Assembly (NCBI GenBank): GCA_963752695.1
Contig: CAVVZB010000001.1
Coordinates: forward strand, 496,001-560,000
From: Bog-113 sp963752695
Lineage (GTDB): Bacteria > Acidobacteriota > Terriglobia > Bryobacterales > Bryobacteraceae
Direction of reading: 5' to 3'
DNA: 64,000 bases
This document shows, piece after piece, positions 42,500 through 52,047 of this stretch (position 1 is its first letter; each line of letters starts with the position of its first letter). The notes under the pieces are model-generated. The model saw only the letters and a list, made by a program, of their open reading frames with translations. It ran no database searches and had not been told where the DNA came from. Both the position numbers and the translations under genes were made by a program.

Positions 42500-43816
42500 A
42501 TGATTCAATCCGGCCCTAACACTCGACGTCCCCGTCGCGCGCTCTCGCGCCGTTCGCTGCTCCGTGGTGTTGGTGTTGGTCTCGGGCTCCCGCTCCTGAA
42601 CGCCATGTTTCCAGCCACGGGACGCGCACAAACTGCCAACACCCCGCGCAGGATGTTCGGCATCTGCAACAACCTTGGCTTGCTGCCGGGCGAGTTCTTC
42701 CCCACGGGCGCGGGCCGTGACTACACGCCATCGTCCTATCTGAAACTGCTGCAGGATCACCGCAACGATTTCACGGTTTTCTCCGGCGTCTCGCACCCGA
42801 ATGTTGATGGCGGCCACCCTGCCGATATCAGTTTCCTCACCGCCGCGCCGCACCCCGCCAGCAGTTCATTCCGCAACACCATCTCGCTCGATCAGTACAT
42901 CGCCGAACGCATTGGCAGTCAGACTCGTTTCCCTTCGCTCACCTTGGCGGTCAATACCGGCGGGCGCTCGCTCTCGTGGACGGGCAACGGGGTGGCCATT
43001 CCGCCGGAGCAGAGTGCCGCCGGCGTGTTCCGTCAAATGTTCATTCAGGGCAGCCCGAAAGAGGTGGAAGCAAAGATTGCGGAACTCGATACGGGCAGGT
43101 CGATTCTCGACGCCGTTTGCGATCAGGTTCGCGATCTTCAAAACAGTGTGGACGCGGCGGACCGGTCCCGCCTTGATCAATACTTCACCAGTGTTCGCGA
43201 ACTCGAAGGACGCCTGCAGGCTTCTAAAGGATGGGAGAGGAAACCTAAACCTATCGTCACGGAGCCCGAGCCCGTGGACCCCGCCAACCCCGCGCAGTAC
43301 ATGGCGAAGGTGGCCACGATGTACGGCCTGGTGCGCCTGGCGTTTGAGACAGACTCGACGCGGTCCGTTACGTTGATGCTCGACAGCGTCAGTACGCCGG
43401 TTGTCGAGATCAAAGGCGCCACCATCAGCGACGGTTATCACAACCTTTCGCATCACGGGAAGTCGGAAGCCAAGCTAGCTCAGCTCCGTATCATCGACTC
43501 GTATCACATGCGCCTGCTTGCCGATCTGTTCAAGAGTCTTAAAGGCGTTCAGGAAGGCGGTGCTGCGCTTCTGGACCGCACGATGGTTCTTTACGGCTCG
43601 AATCTGGGCGACGCGAATGCGCACTCGACGAGCAACATGCCTACCCTGCTCGCAGGCGGCGGATTCAACCATGCGGGCCACCTCGCGTTTGATCGCAATC
43701 AGAACTACCCTCTGCCGAATCTATTCGTGTCGATGCTGCACCGCATGGGGATTGAGACCGATCGGTTCGCCTCGTCGACCGGTACGATGTCCGGCCTGGA
43801 GTTAAGCAAAGGGTGA
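42500..43816 (+). CDS. DUF1552 family Tat-exported protein
   Basis: 438 residues from the ATG at 42500, which has an AGAGGA ribosome binding site; the open frame reaches further upstream into the DUF1592 gene but without signal. The twin-arginine signal is ALSRRSLLRGVGVGLGLPLL. The body shows the family blocks FGICNNLGLLPGEFFPTG, FTVFSGVSHPN and YHNLSHHGKSE, and GSNLGDANAHSTSNMPTLLA near the end. This resembles the alkaline-phosphatase/sulfatase superfamily (DUF1501/1552 group). Function unproven; always paired with DUF1592 proteins. Confidence 0.92.
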   Translation: MIQSGPNTRRPRRALSRRSLLRGVGVGLGLPLLNAMFPATGRAQTANTPRRMFGICNNLGLLPGEFFPTGAGRDYTPSSYLKLLQDHRNDFTVFSGVSHPNVDGGHPADISFLTAAPHPASSSFRNTISLDQYIAERIGSQTRFPSLTLAVNTGGRSLSWTGNGVAIPPEQSAAGVFRQMFIQGSPKEVEAKIAELDTGRSILDAVCDQVRDLQNSVDAADRSRLDQYFTSVRELEGRLQASKGWERKPKPIVTEPEPVDPANPAQYMAKVATMYGLVRLAFETDSTRSVTLMLDSVSTPVVEIKGATISDGYHNLSHHGKSEAKLAQLRIIDSYHMRLLADLFKSLKGVQEGGAALLDRTMVLYGSNLGDANAHSTSNMPTLLAGGGFNHAGHLAFDRNQNYPLPNLFVSMLHRMGIETDRFASSTGTMSGLELSKG

Positions 43817-44367
43817 TCCGCGCCGCAGCCTGCTTGCTGCTTGCTGTTCTCTACGCTTCCGGGGCGGAGCAAGCCGTTGTCAATTTTGAAGATGCCGTGC
43901 CCCTGCTCGCGGACGCGAAGGCAAACCGCGTTGCGCGCTGGGAAGAAAAGGGCGTCGTCTTCACGCTCGCGCGGCAGCCCCAAAAATCTAAGTCCGTGGG
44001 CATGCTGATGTTCTTCACGCACCTGTCCTCCGGCCACAAGGGAATCCTCTGCGCCATGGCGACCGAGCCGATTCCAGTCCGGGCCACCTTCCCGAAACCG
44101 GTCTCCTCGGCCACGTTGGAGTTTTGGGGATCCACGGGTGTGCCCGCGCTGCTCGAAGCTTTTGATTCCGAGGGCAAAGTCGTGGACAGCGCCCAGCTTA
44201 GCTCCGCCCCGAGCCGCAAATCACCCGTCGACCCGGTTCCTATCTTCACCATGACCGTTAAAGCGGCTCGCATTTCATACGTGGAATTCTCGGGCCCGCG
44301 CGAGGGCGAATATCTGGTTGCCGACGAGGTTCGCTTCACCCCGGTCCAATACGGCGAGCGCAAATAA
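43813..44367 (+). CDS. Hypothetical secreted protein downstream of the DUF1552 gene
   Basis: 184 residues with a short signal peptide (MIRAAACLLLAVLYASGAEQ). The GTG start overlaps the TGA of the DUF1552 gene (GTGA), so it belongs to the same module. Beta-rich, with strands such as AVVNFEDAVPLL, PVRATFPKPVSSATLEFWGS and ISYVEFSGPREGEYLVADEV, like a carbohydrate-binding or jelly-roll domain. No family named. Confidence 0.75.
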   Translation: MIRAAACLLLAVLYASGAEQAVVNFEDAVPLLADAKANRVARWEEKGVVFTLARQPQKSKSVGMLMFFTHLSSGHKGILCAMATEPIPVRATFPKPVSSATLEFWGSTGVPALLEAFDSEGKVVDSAQLSSAPSRKSPVDPVPIFTMTVKAARISYVEFSGPREGEYLVADEVRFTPVQYGERK

Positions 44368-44397
44368 GAATAGTGCGCGAGCGATCGCGCGGGGTTT

Positions 44398-44600
44398 AAT
44401 GGTTGTACGTTACAAATCGTTCTAGTTGCGTTCGCACTTTCACCGCTCCCTCTGCTGTACTCACAATCGCCCATGAGCGAGGTCGTTCTGCACAACTTCA
44501 CCGCTTCCATCGGTGGTGGAGATCCACAGTCCGCGCTTGCCCTGGTTAAGGTGCCCTCTCTTTCGTCCAGTCTCTCTTTAACTAGATATCGCAGGAGCGG
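44398..44600 (+). pseudogene. Possible truncated start of a secreted repeat protein
   Basis: In one frame the sequence reads a signal-like LQIVLVAFALSPLPLLYSQS, then PMSEVVLHNFTASIGGGDPQ, similar to the opening of acidobacterial GloVer-type tandem-repeat proteins (VLH(S/N)FT... repeats). There is no start codon before the hydrophobic stretch, and the similarity fades after about 160 bases. The rest of the gap, up to 44923, shows no recognisable gene. Confidence 0.3.
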
Positions 44601-44923
44601 CCGGTTGGCATCCTGGCAGCCGAGTCCACCGGCTTGCTCGAATGGGACCCGAGAGATAAGAGCACATAGCGAGATTCCTAGCAATCCCAAGCATGAGCCT
44701 AGGACAACCAACGGGACAAAGATAGAGAAACAGGCTAACCCGATACGATTTACAGTCATATGGCATAAACCGCCCGTTCCGCGCTCAGCAGCACCCAGTT
44801 ACTGGATGAGAAGCACCGGTTTCGGCTTGAGTTGGCCCGCTACCGAAAGCCCGGCACCGTCTTACAACGGCGATCTCATCCCGTTCAACCTCCCCGGAAA
44901 AGTCTGCTAAAGTTTCCTTCGAC

Positions 44924-45727
44924 ATGAGTCTCAACACTCTTCGCCTCGCCGCCCCAGCCTTACTGTTTGTCTTGATGTCGTCTGCCTCTCATCTAGCATG
45001 GTCCCAAGCATCCTCCGGCTCGGCAACAGCTACAATACCGGTGCCGGACTGGGCTCAGCCAGGTTCCGCCACTCACAAACAGGTGCCTCCACCGGCAGAC
45101 TTTCATCGGCCAAGCAGGAATGACGATACTCCGATCGGCATCTTTCAGGGACAATCCGATATCGGAGCCGCTGTTGTGCCCGGCAGCGCCACTTACGACT
45201 CCGCTACCGCACGGTACACCATCAACTCAGCAGGCTATAACGTCTGGTACACGCGTGATGAGTTCCGTTATCTCTGGCAGAAAATGTCTGGCGACGTCTC
45301 CCTTGCGGCGGACGCCACATTCCCGAACCCAAGCGGCTACGACGACCGCAAAGCAATCTTAGTCATTCGCCAGAATCTCGATGACGACTCGAAGGAAGCC
45401 ATGGTCGCCGAGCACGGGACGGGTATGATTCACCTCGCGCAGCGTCCTCAAACAGGTGCTTTGATAACTGATAGGCAATTTCGCTTCGGCGGCTCGGTTG
45501 GCAAGGTTCTAGCGAAGCGGATCGGTCTAGAGAAGAAGGGCGATTCGATCTCCATCTTCATCAGTCTTGAAGGCGAACCCATGCATCAGTTTGGCCCGCC
45601 CATCACTCTGCACTTCGACGCGCCTTTTTACGTAGGCATAGGCTTCTGTTCGCATTTGCCCGACAAGGCGGATACCGCAGTGCTCTCCAACGTCGTTCTT
45701 GAAAACTCAGCAGGGAAGGTGCGTTAG
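44924..45727 (+). CDS. Secreted protein with a ConA/lectin-like (DUF1349-type) domain
   Basis: 267 residues, signal peptide LAAPALLFVLMSSASHLAWS. The mature domain contains IFQGQSDIGAAVVPGSATYD, YNVWYTRDEFRYLWQKMSG, AILVIRQNLDDDSKEAMVAE and a C-terminal beta-sheet with YVGIGFCSHLPDKADTAV. This pattern is seen as a module attached to TolB-like proteins in acidobacteria and resembles the glycan-binding concanavalin fold. No active-site residues can be named. It stands alone, 23 bases before the end of the opposite APC permease gene. Confidence 0.7.
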   Translation: MSLNTLRLAAPALLFVLMSSASHLAWSQASSGSATATIPVPDWAQPGSATHKQVPPPADFHRPSRNDDTPIGIFQGQSDIGAAVVPGSATYDSATARYTINSAGYNVWYTRDEFRYLWQKMSGDVSLAADATFPNPSGYDDRKAILVIRQNLDDDSKEAMVAEHGTGMIHLAQRPQTGALITDRQFRFGGSVGKVLAKRIGLEKKGDSISIFISLEGEPMHQFGPPITLHFDAPFYVGIGFCSHLPDKADTAVLSNVVLENSAGKVR

Positions 45728-45749
45728 ATCACCGGGTTGGATTCGTGCG

Positions 45750-48041
45750 CTAATCGTTCTCTTCGCCAGAGTCCGGTTCTCTCGCGCCCGGCAACGGTTC
45801 CATCGCCGGATGATGCAGCATCTCCGCATCCAGCTCTTCCACAATCCGCCGCTCCTCGGGGGAATGCAATTGCTCGCGCAGCCGGCGCAGCGCGACTCCC
45901 ACCACATCCCGATGATGCAGCTTCGATCCCAATCCCTTTCCGATCAGTTCCAGCCACAGCTCGTGCACGAGTTCAACGTCTTCGGGCCACAAACGAGGAG
46001 GATGAGGACCCAGGTTGAAGAACAACGACTTCGTGTGATCCGGAAGAACCACTTCCAGCGTCAATGAAGGCCGCGGCGAAGGCAGCATCTCCCACGCCTC
46101 CCCGACGATCTTGCCCTGCTCATAAGGGTTATCCGCGAAAAGCGGGGACAATCCCGTCACCACCCGAGAAGACCCCAGTTTGGCGGCCGTCTGCACGATC
46201 CCGGTCCAGGGATTTGCCGCCGCCACCGCCAGCAGCTTCACTCGCTTGCCCGATGTCTCCGCGATCGTCACTACCCGGGTAAAGAGCGCCTGCTCCGCGC
46301 TCGCGAAAATTTGATCGGGCTCCAGATCGAACTCTCCGGAAGCTGCCGCTGTCACCCGGTGGACCGAAAGCACCACGATGTCCACCTTGCGTGTATCGGT
46401 CTTCTGCAGCACCTTCTGGAAGTGCTCCAGATGATGCGGGTTGCGGCAGGCCACCAGCACGTTGCCCTTGCGCACCTTTACCGTCCCTTGCGAGACGTCT
46501 TCGCTCTGCTCCAGCTGGAAATGTTCTCCGCGGTTGTGCGTCGTCTCTTCGTGCCGCCGCCGGTTCAGCTTCTCTGAGATTGCAAACGTAGTAAAAAATG
46601 CTGCCGTGAATAGCACGCCCGCGATGGTGGCAATCTCCTTCGTCAGCAAGTTGATACACGCCAGCGTAAAGAGAAATAGCGTGATCAATCCCAGTCCCAC
46701 CGGAATCTCCACGCCTCGCACGGTGAAGTTCAAAGGCACCTTCCATTCACGATGCCCCGGCATCTTGAAACGCAGCAGGAGCACGGAAAGCGCGTTCATC
46801 GAAAAGCTCCAGACCACTCCGAAGGCGTAGGCTTCGCCCAGCATGTTCACGTCGCCCCGACTCACCACGATCGTCAGAATCTGCAAGAAGACGATCGTAT
46901 TGATAACCCGGCTGGTGGTGCCAAAACGCGGATGCGGCTTGCGGAACCACGCGGGCAGCACGCCATCCTCCGCCACCCGGTTGATCACTCCGTTCGATCC
47001 GATGATCGCGGTATTTGCCGCTCCGGCCAGAATCAACGTGCCGACCACCACCACGAACGCGTGAAAGGCCACCCGCAACGGTAGCGGCCCCACCAAAAAA
47101 ATCGCCAGCCCGCCAATCAGGTTATTCAAATACTTGCCGCGCTCCGCATCCGGAATCAGCATCACTCCGAAAAACGAAACAAGCGAGGTGAACAGCATGC
47201 TGTACAGAAAAATCACCGTTCCCGCCCGCTGCAGGTTCTTCAGCTTGGGCGACGCAATCTCGCGGTACACCTGCGCCAGCGTCTCGAATCCGCTCATCGC
47301 GAGTAGCGAATGCCCCAGGCCCACCAGAATCGCCACGGCCGTGATTGTTGGCGCCACCGTTCCTTTCAACCATCCAAGCGATCCCTCGCCGAACCGGATG
47401 TTGCTGGTCGAAGGAAATGGAACCGGTTGAAAACCCTTCAGAAGCATGGTCAGCAAACACCAGATCACCAGAATCACCACCATTACCGTGGTGATCTGCA
47501 TGATCCTCAGCGCCTTCTCGCTAGATTCGTGCAGCCCTTTCAGGTTCTGCCGCCAGAAGTAGAGCGTCACGATTACCGCGAAAAACGCCGCAAACCACGG
47601 CGGATAGAAGTGCAAGCTCGCAATGCTCAGCCGGTCGCCAATCTCATTGACCAGACCCGCCAGATACAGGCCGGCGCTGACCCCGCTGATCGGTCCGGTT
47701 AAGACGTAATCGAACATGAGCGCGGACACGGACAACTTTGCAAACGTCCCGCCCATGGCCTCATGAACGACTTTGTAAACGCCTCCGCGCACGAACATGC
47801 TGCAGCTCTCGATGTAGATAGACTTCACGGCATACGAGAACAACATGATCCCGAGAATGAACCACGGCGCCGACTTGCCAATCTGCGTCTCCGCGATGCC
47901 TCCCGCGTAGTACGCCGAAGAGGCGAGATCGCTCAGAACAATGGCGGCCGCCCTCCAGAAAGAGATGAACGACAGCATGACCGTGGTGGCCACCACCACC
48001 TTGGCCATCGAGGCGTCTTTAGAGGCAACCTTTTCAGTCAA
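45750..48041 (-). CDS. APC-superfamily permease with C-terminal USP-like regulatory region
   Basis: 763 residues. About twelve membrane helices fill residues 15-500 (first helix TTVMLSFISFWRAAAIVLSD; later LVGLGHSLLAMSGFETLAQV, typical of amino-acid/polyamine permeases). After helix 12 there is a cytoplasmic region of about 250 residues with repeating Rossmann-like strands (NVLVACRNPHHLEHFQ, VDIVVLSVHRV, GKRVKLLAVAAANPW), like universal-stress-protein domains found at the end of some cation/amino-acid carriers. Start is TTG at 48041 with AAAGGA before it. Divergent from the DUF4118-like gene. Confidence 0.85.
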   Translation of the reverse strand: MTEKVASKDASMAKVVVATTVMLSFISFWRAAAIVLSDLASSAYYAGGIAETQIGKSAPWFILGIMLFSYAVKSIYIESCSMFVRGGVYKVVHEAMGGTFAKLSVSALMFDYVLTGPISGVSAGLYLAGLVNEIGDRLSIASLHFYPPWFAAFFAVIVTLYFWRQNLKGLHESSEKALRIMQITTVMVVILVIWCLLTMLLKGFQPVPFPSTSNIRFGEGSLGWLKGTVAPTITAVAILVGLGHSLLAMSGFETLAQVYREIASPKLKNLQRAGTVIFLYSMLFTSLVSFFGVMLIPDAERGKYLNNLIGGLAIFLVGPLPLRVAFHAFVVVVGTLILAGAANTAIIGSNGVINRVAEDGVLPAWFRKPHPRFGTTSRVINTIVFLQILTIVVSRGDVNMLGEAYAFGVVWSFSMNALSVLLLRFKMPGHREWKVPLNFTVRGVEIPVGLGLITLFLFTLACINLLTKEIATIAGVLFTAAFFTTFAISEKLNRRRHEETTHNRGEHFQLEQSEDVSQGTVKVRKGNVLVACRNPHHLEHFQKVLQKTDTRKVDIVVLSVHRVTAAASGEFDLEPDQIFASAEQALFTRVVTIAETSGKRVKLLAVAAANPWTGIVQTAAKLGSSRVVTGLSPLFADNPYEQGKIVGEAWEMLPSPRPSLTLEVVLPDHTKSLFFNLGPHPPRLWPEDVELVHELWLELIGKGLGSKLHHRDVVGVALRRLREQLHSPEERRIVEELDAEMLHHPAMEPLPGAREPDSGEEND

Positions 48042-48201
48042 TCCGGGTTTCCTTTGCTGCTGATCTCATCGCCACCCCAAAAGATATCGGAATGGTTAGC
48101 ACCTGCCTGTGCGCGGTTGGACCACAACTTCCGGTTCCCCACACAAGCCCCGTGCTCGCCGTTTTCACTGTAGTAAAGTGTCGGGTTAGAAGTTGCCAGC
48201 A

Positions 48202-48720
48202 ATGAGCCTAAGTTATCTGTCGCTCGTGATCGTGGCTGCGCTTTCCGTCCGGGCGAGCGCGTCTATCCACCGTTACCTGGGGTTCGGAACCATGGCCGCG
48301 GGGGCCGTCGCTGTCAACTATTTTCTAATGGAACCGGTGCATTCGTTCCGCGTTTCTCAGATCGGGGATATGCTGGCCCTCGGCTGCTGCGGTTTCGTGG
48401 GGATGTTTGCCGCGATCTACCAGACCGCTTCGGTCCGGCGCGCCGCTACTCTCGTGCTGCCGCGCTTTCAGTCCAAACACCGCTCGCTTTGGGAGAACGC
48501 AGAACTGCTCGACGTCTATCATTTCGAGCTGCTCGTCCAACTCTGCGCCGAGATCGCCAGGATGCGCGGATTCCCGGTCGATCGCCGGGTGATCCTCAAC
48601 ATCGCCCTTCGCAGGCTGGAAGCTGATTCCGAAGCCTCCTCGCGCGAAATCCTTGAGGATATCCGCTGCCAGGTCGCCTATGAGGAGTGGAGCGCCTCGC
48701 ATCTACAAGCAACTCGATAG
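48202..48720 (+). CDS. DUF4118-like small membrane protein
   Basis: 172 residues from the ATG at 48202 (a TTG three codons earlier is also possible). Three hydrophobic segments (YLSLVIVAALSVRASAS, FGTMAAGAVAVNYFLMEP, MLALGCCGFVGMFAAIYQ) are followed by a soluble helical tail. NYFLMEPVHSFRVSQIGDML matches the membrane part of KdpD-type sensor kinases (DUF4118), but kinase domains are absent. It is divergent from the APC permease by 160 bases. Role unknown; a membrane sensing or partner role is a guess. Confidence 0.6.
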   Translation: MSLSYLSLVIVAALSVRASASIHRYLGFGTMAAGAVAVNYFLMEPVHSFRVSQIGDMLALGCCGFVGMFAAIYQTASVRRAATLVLPRFQSKHRSLWENAELLDVYHFELLVQLCAEIARMRGFPVDRRVILNIALRRLEADSEASSREILEDIRCQVAYEEWSASHLQATR

Positions 48721-48778
48721 AACTCCGAACTGCGGCCTGTGAAGCTGCATTCCGCTCCGCAAGCCCCCTCCGAACGCT

Positions 48779-49963
48779 CTACTTCATGGGGCCGAGCAGC
48801 GCTACGATGCCGATCGTGGCTGTGTCCATGTCGCGGCTCCGCCCGGCTTGCGCGCCCCGGTCGAAGAACGCCACATTAGACACGTCACGCCGGAATTCCA
48901 ACCGCCCCACCAGGTGATCGTTATACTTATACTCCCCCGTCACCGTCCCCTCTTTGAGTATCTGCTTGGTCCCAGTGGTGAAGCCTGTCACGTCGTCAAA
49001 GAACTCCGCCCGCCCCGCCACCGCGAACCTTTTGCTCAGTTGAACCCGCGCCGCTCCGGCCAGACCGTACCAGGGGTCGTAACCTCCGCCGATCCGATCG
49101 TCACGGCCGTAGTCACCATTGATGTACACCGCCAGCTTACTCGTCGGCGTGAGCGTCAATGTCGAATCCACCAGGTTCCTCTTGCCCTCCCTCGTGCCCA
49201 TATGGTTCGGGCCCTCGTAGTAGTTGAGGTTATACGTAAACTTCGGCTTGGTGTAAGCGAGCGTCAGTCCGATGTTGTCCAGGTTGTTGTTCCCCCACAG
49301 CGTGTTCCAGGCGTTCACCAACTGAAAGCCGACTGCCAGTTCCTTGGTCACCGGGATATTCGAGCGAAAGCCGAAGTGATAGTAAGGAATTGCCCAAGAA
49401 AAAAGCAGAGACCGCGTGTAGTTCCAGTTGGAAGAGCTCTCGATCACTTCCGCCCCAGCGGAGGTCACGAACTCACCGAAATCGAACTCGGAGCCATGCG
49501 TATGGTTCGGCTTCGCAATCACATACATCTGCTTGACATACCGCAGCGCCTGGTGCTCGCGCGCGGCCGGGTCGCCCGCATGGATCAGGCGCATGGTCTC
49601 CCCGAACCCGGTCTCAAGATGCACCCCAAACACCTTGTCGGATTTATCGATGGTCAGCAGGACTTCACTTATCTCGGGCTGCCCCCAGTTGAGATCGAAG
49701 TTCTGCAGCTGGTTCGCGTTGGACGCCGGGTGATTGAAGTTCAACGTGAAATACCCATCGGCCAGGCCGCTCACCACCCACCCGTTTAGCTTTGCCGGCG
49801 CGCTCGGCGCAGGCGCGTCCGCCGGCTTGGACGCTTCCGGTGAAGGCGGTGTGCCCGGGGGAGTCTGACTGCTTTGTGCAGCGCTGTTTACATTCTGAGG
49901 CTCGTCAGTGCCGGTGGCCCACCCCACTACTGCGAGCGCCAGGAAAAGCACAAGAATCCGCAT
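48779..49963 (-). CDS. Outer-membrane porin, BBP2/OmpL-like
   Basis: 394 residues, with a signal peptide (ILVLFLALAVVGWATGT), then a Pro/Ala-rich spacer and a beta-barrel beginning WVVSGLADGYFTLNFNHPAS. Further strands include GVHLETGFGETMRL, LLFSWAIPYYHFGFRS, FTYNLNYYEGP and LAVYINGDYGRDD, and the last strand ends IGIVALLGPMK. This is the pattern of the beta-barrel porin-2 family. Follows amtB by 48 bases on the same strand, with a strong AAAGGAG ribosome binding site. Probably supplies ammonium or other small solutes to AmtB. Confidence 0.85.
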   Translation of the reverse strand: MRILVLFLALAVVGWATGTDEPQNVNSAAQSSQTPPGTPPSPEASKPADAPAPSAPAKLNGWVVSGLADGYFTLNFNHPASNANQLQNFDLNWGQPEISEVLLTIDKSDKVFGVHLETGFGETMRLIHAGDPAAREHQALRYVKQMYVIAKPNHTHGSEFDFGEFVTSAGAEVIESSSNWNYTRSLLFSWAIPYYHFGFRSNIPVTKELAVGFQLVNAWNTLWGNNNLDNIGLTLAYTKPKFTYNLNYYEGPNHMGTREGKRNLVDSTLTLTPTSKLAVYINGDYGRDDRIGGGYDPWYGLAGAARVQLSKRFAVAGRAEFFDDVTGFTTGTKQILKEGTVTGEYKYNDHLVGRLEFRRDVSNVAFFDRGAQAGRSRDMDTATIGIVALLGPMK

Positions 49964-50011
49964 GTCGATTTCTCCTTTCGTATTCGGCTGCTGCTTACAA
50001 TCGATCCGCCG

Positions 50012-51637
50012 CTATCCCAGCTTTCCTGGTGAAAGCTCCGCCGATAGCTGGGAGTTCTGAAGTCCCGTCGAGCCGATCTTCCCGGCCTCGTGGCCCAGCG
50101 CTTCCATCTGCATACCGCCCGGCCTTCCCAACGAACTGATCACGTATTCCGGATAGGCGGAGATCCCGTGCTCGTGAAGATCCAGACCGTAGTTCTCGCC
50201 CTCCGCCGATACGCGGAGAAGCCCCATCTTGTGGACCACATACATTACCAACATCGCGGACGCGAAGGTCGCGCACGTGATGATCAAACTCCCGATCGCT
50301 TGCGCAATCAGCACCTGCATCCCTCCGCCGTAGAACAAACCCCGCAGCGGCGCGGAGTTGTCCGGCGTGATCGGTCCGGTCGCCCCATACTTCCCGCATG
50401 CAAATAGCCCGAGCGACAGCGTTCCCCAAATCCCGCAAATCCCGTGCACCGGCACGGCGCCGATCGGGTCGTCGATCCGCATCCATTCCAGAAGCTCAAC
50501 CCCCAGCACCACAACAACACCCGCCACTCCTCCCAACATCAGCGCGCCCGCTGGGCTCACCCAGTAGCAGGGACAGGTAATCGCGACCAGTCCAGCAAGG
50601 AAGCCGTTCACCGTGAAGCTCACGTCCCACTTCTTGCTGATCAAGTATCCGTACGCCATTGCCGTCAGGCCGGCGGCGCACGCCGCGAGCGTGGTATTGG
50701 CCGCAACCCGGCCAATTCCTTCGAAGTCCATCGCCGACAGTGTGCTTCCCGGATTGAATCCGTACCAGCCGAACCAGAGCAGCAGGCCACCCGAAGCCGC
50801 TATCGTCAGATCGTGCGGCATCATCGGCCCGCCGCCGTCGCGCTTGAACTTGCGGCCCAGCCGCGGACCAAGCATAATCGAACCGGCCAGGGCGATGAAT
50901 CCGCCGATCGTGTGAACCACGGTCGAACCGGCGAAATCATGGAAGCTCGTGCCTACCCACGGAAGAAAGTTCCCCGCGCTCCCCATGGTCGCCAGGAATC
51001 CGTCCGGACCCCACGCCCAGTGACCAATGATCGGATAGATGAATCCCGACACCCCAATGCTGTAGAGCAGATCGCCCACGAACCCCGTTCGCCCGATCAT
51101 CGCGCCCGAAGTAATGGTCGAACAGGTATCCGCAAACGCGAACTGAAAGAGCCAGAATGCAAGAAAGGCGACCCCCGTGGTCTCATACGTCGTCGGGGCG
51201 CCCTGCAGCATGAACCAGTTCAACCCAATCCAGCCGTTGCCGTGGCTGAACATAAACGCAAAGCCGAACGCAAAAAACAGAACGCCGCACAAGCACGTGT
51301 CAACAATGCACTCCATCAACACATTCACCGTTTCGCGCGACCGGCAGAACCCAGCTTCGAGCATCGTGAAGCCGACTTGCATTCCGAACACAAGAAACGC
51401 CGCCAGCAGCGTCCAAACCGTGTTCAGTGGGTTGACGATGTCGTTCCCCTTTAGCACCGGATCGGCGGCAAACGCCCGGGAGCCCAGAAGATCCGGGTTC
51501 CAGAGAAAGGCAGCCAGCGCCAGCAGTGCGATGGCCGCTGCTTTCCCAAGTAAAATCAGCATGCCGAAACGGCGCCACTCGGGATCTTGCAAACGGGCGC
51601 CGAGCCGCGAGAGTTTGTCAGAGAAAGAAAGCTTCAT
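50012..51637 (-). CDS. amtB: Ammonium transporter AmtB
   Basis: 541 residues, with an extra hydrophobic N-terminal part (about 60 residues) before the first core helix. Family motifs: FQFAFADTCSTITSGAMI, the pore His in DFAGSTVVHTIGGFIALAG, and the second pore His in GAVPVHGICGIWGTLS. The C-terminal tail GLDLHEHGISAYPE is the part that receives PII proteins. Strong AGGAGG ribosome binding site. Divergent from glnB with 410 bases between, so probably regulated together by nitrogen status. Confidence 0.96.
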   Translation of the reverse strand: MKLSFSDKLSRLGARLQDPEWRRFGMLILLGKAAAIALLALAAFLWNPDLLGSRAFAADPVLKGNDIVNPLNTVWTLLAAFLVFGMQVGFTMLEAGFCRSRETVNVLMECIVDTCLCGVLFFAFGFAFMFSHGNGWIGLNWFMLQGAPTTYETTGVAFLAFWLFQFAFADTCSTITSGAMIGRTGFVGDLLYSIGVSGFIYPIIGHWAWGPDGFLATMGSAGNFLPWVGTSFHDFAGSTVVHTIGGFIALAGSIMLGPRLGRKFKRDGGGPMMPHDLTIAASGGLLLWFGWYGFNPGSTLSAMDFEGIGRVAANTTLAACAAGLTAMAYGYLISKKWDVSFTVNGFLAGLVAITCPCYWVSPAGALMLGGVAGVVVVLGVELLEWMRIDDPIGAVPVHGICGIWGTLSLGLFACGKYGATGPITPDNSAPLRGLFYGGGMQVLIAQAIGSLIITCATFASAMLVMYVVHKMGLLRVSAEGENYGLDLHEHGISAYPEYVISSLGRPGGMQMEALGHEAGKIGSTGLQNSQLSAELSPGKLG

Positions 51638-52047
51638 GAGTGGTAGAAATCCTCCTGCCTAACCTAGACTTGAATTTGTTGCCATCGAGTGTTGTTGGTG
51701 CGAGAAGTTCGCTCAAACGCTTGCTGGGTATCGAGCCAGTGATTCGCCTCGCGGTCGGCGGTTGCGCGCGCAAGGGAGATCCAACTTACAATCCAGATTG
51801 TTCGAGTGTGTGCGCGCGACGAAGGGCGCCCCGGGGAAGACTCTCAAGCCTACAGGACGGTCATCAAAATGACAAATAAACTTTTTCAATTAGCCAGATA
51901 ATCGAATTAGAACGTCGATGCTGGGCCAAAGGCCCGCGAATTCCCTGCATAAAAAAAATTTTGTTAGCGCTTTTGTACGTGGAGGGCGGATGATAGCAAG
52001 ATTCCACCTTCCGGCGTCTTGCCGGCCGACTCAGGAGAGCAACAGCG
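51638..52047. promoter_or_regulatory. Intergenic control region between amtB and glnB
   Basis: 410 bases separating divergent nitrogen genes. It contains an AT-rich stretch (51870-51985, including a run of A then T). I looked for a sigma-54 promoter of the TGGCAC-N5-TTGC form on both strands and saw none. No gene-like frame is convincing. Confidence 0.4.

Noticed and set aside
43851..44759. 302-codon open frame on the minus strand
   Set aside because: It is mostly the antisense of the small secreted protein gene at 43813-44367, with no known motif and no ribosome binding site.
51638..52047. Sigma-54 promoter for amtB or glnB
   Set aside because: No TGGCAC-N5-TTGC-like sequence found on either strand.
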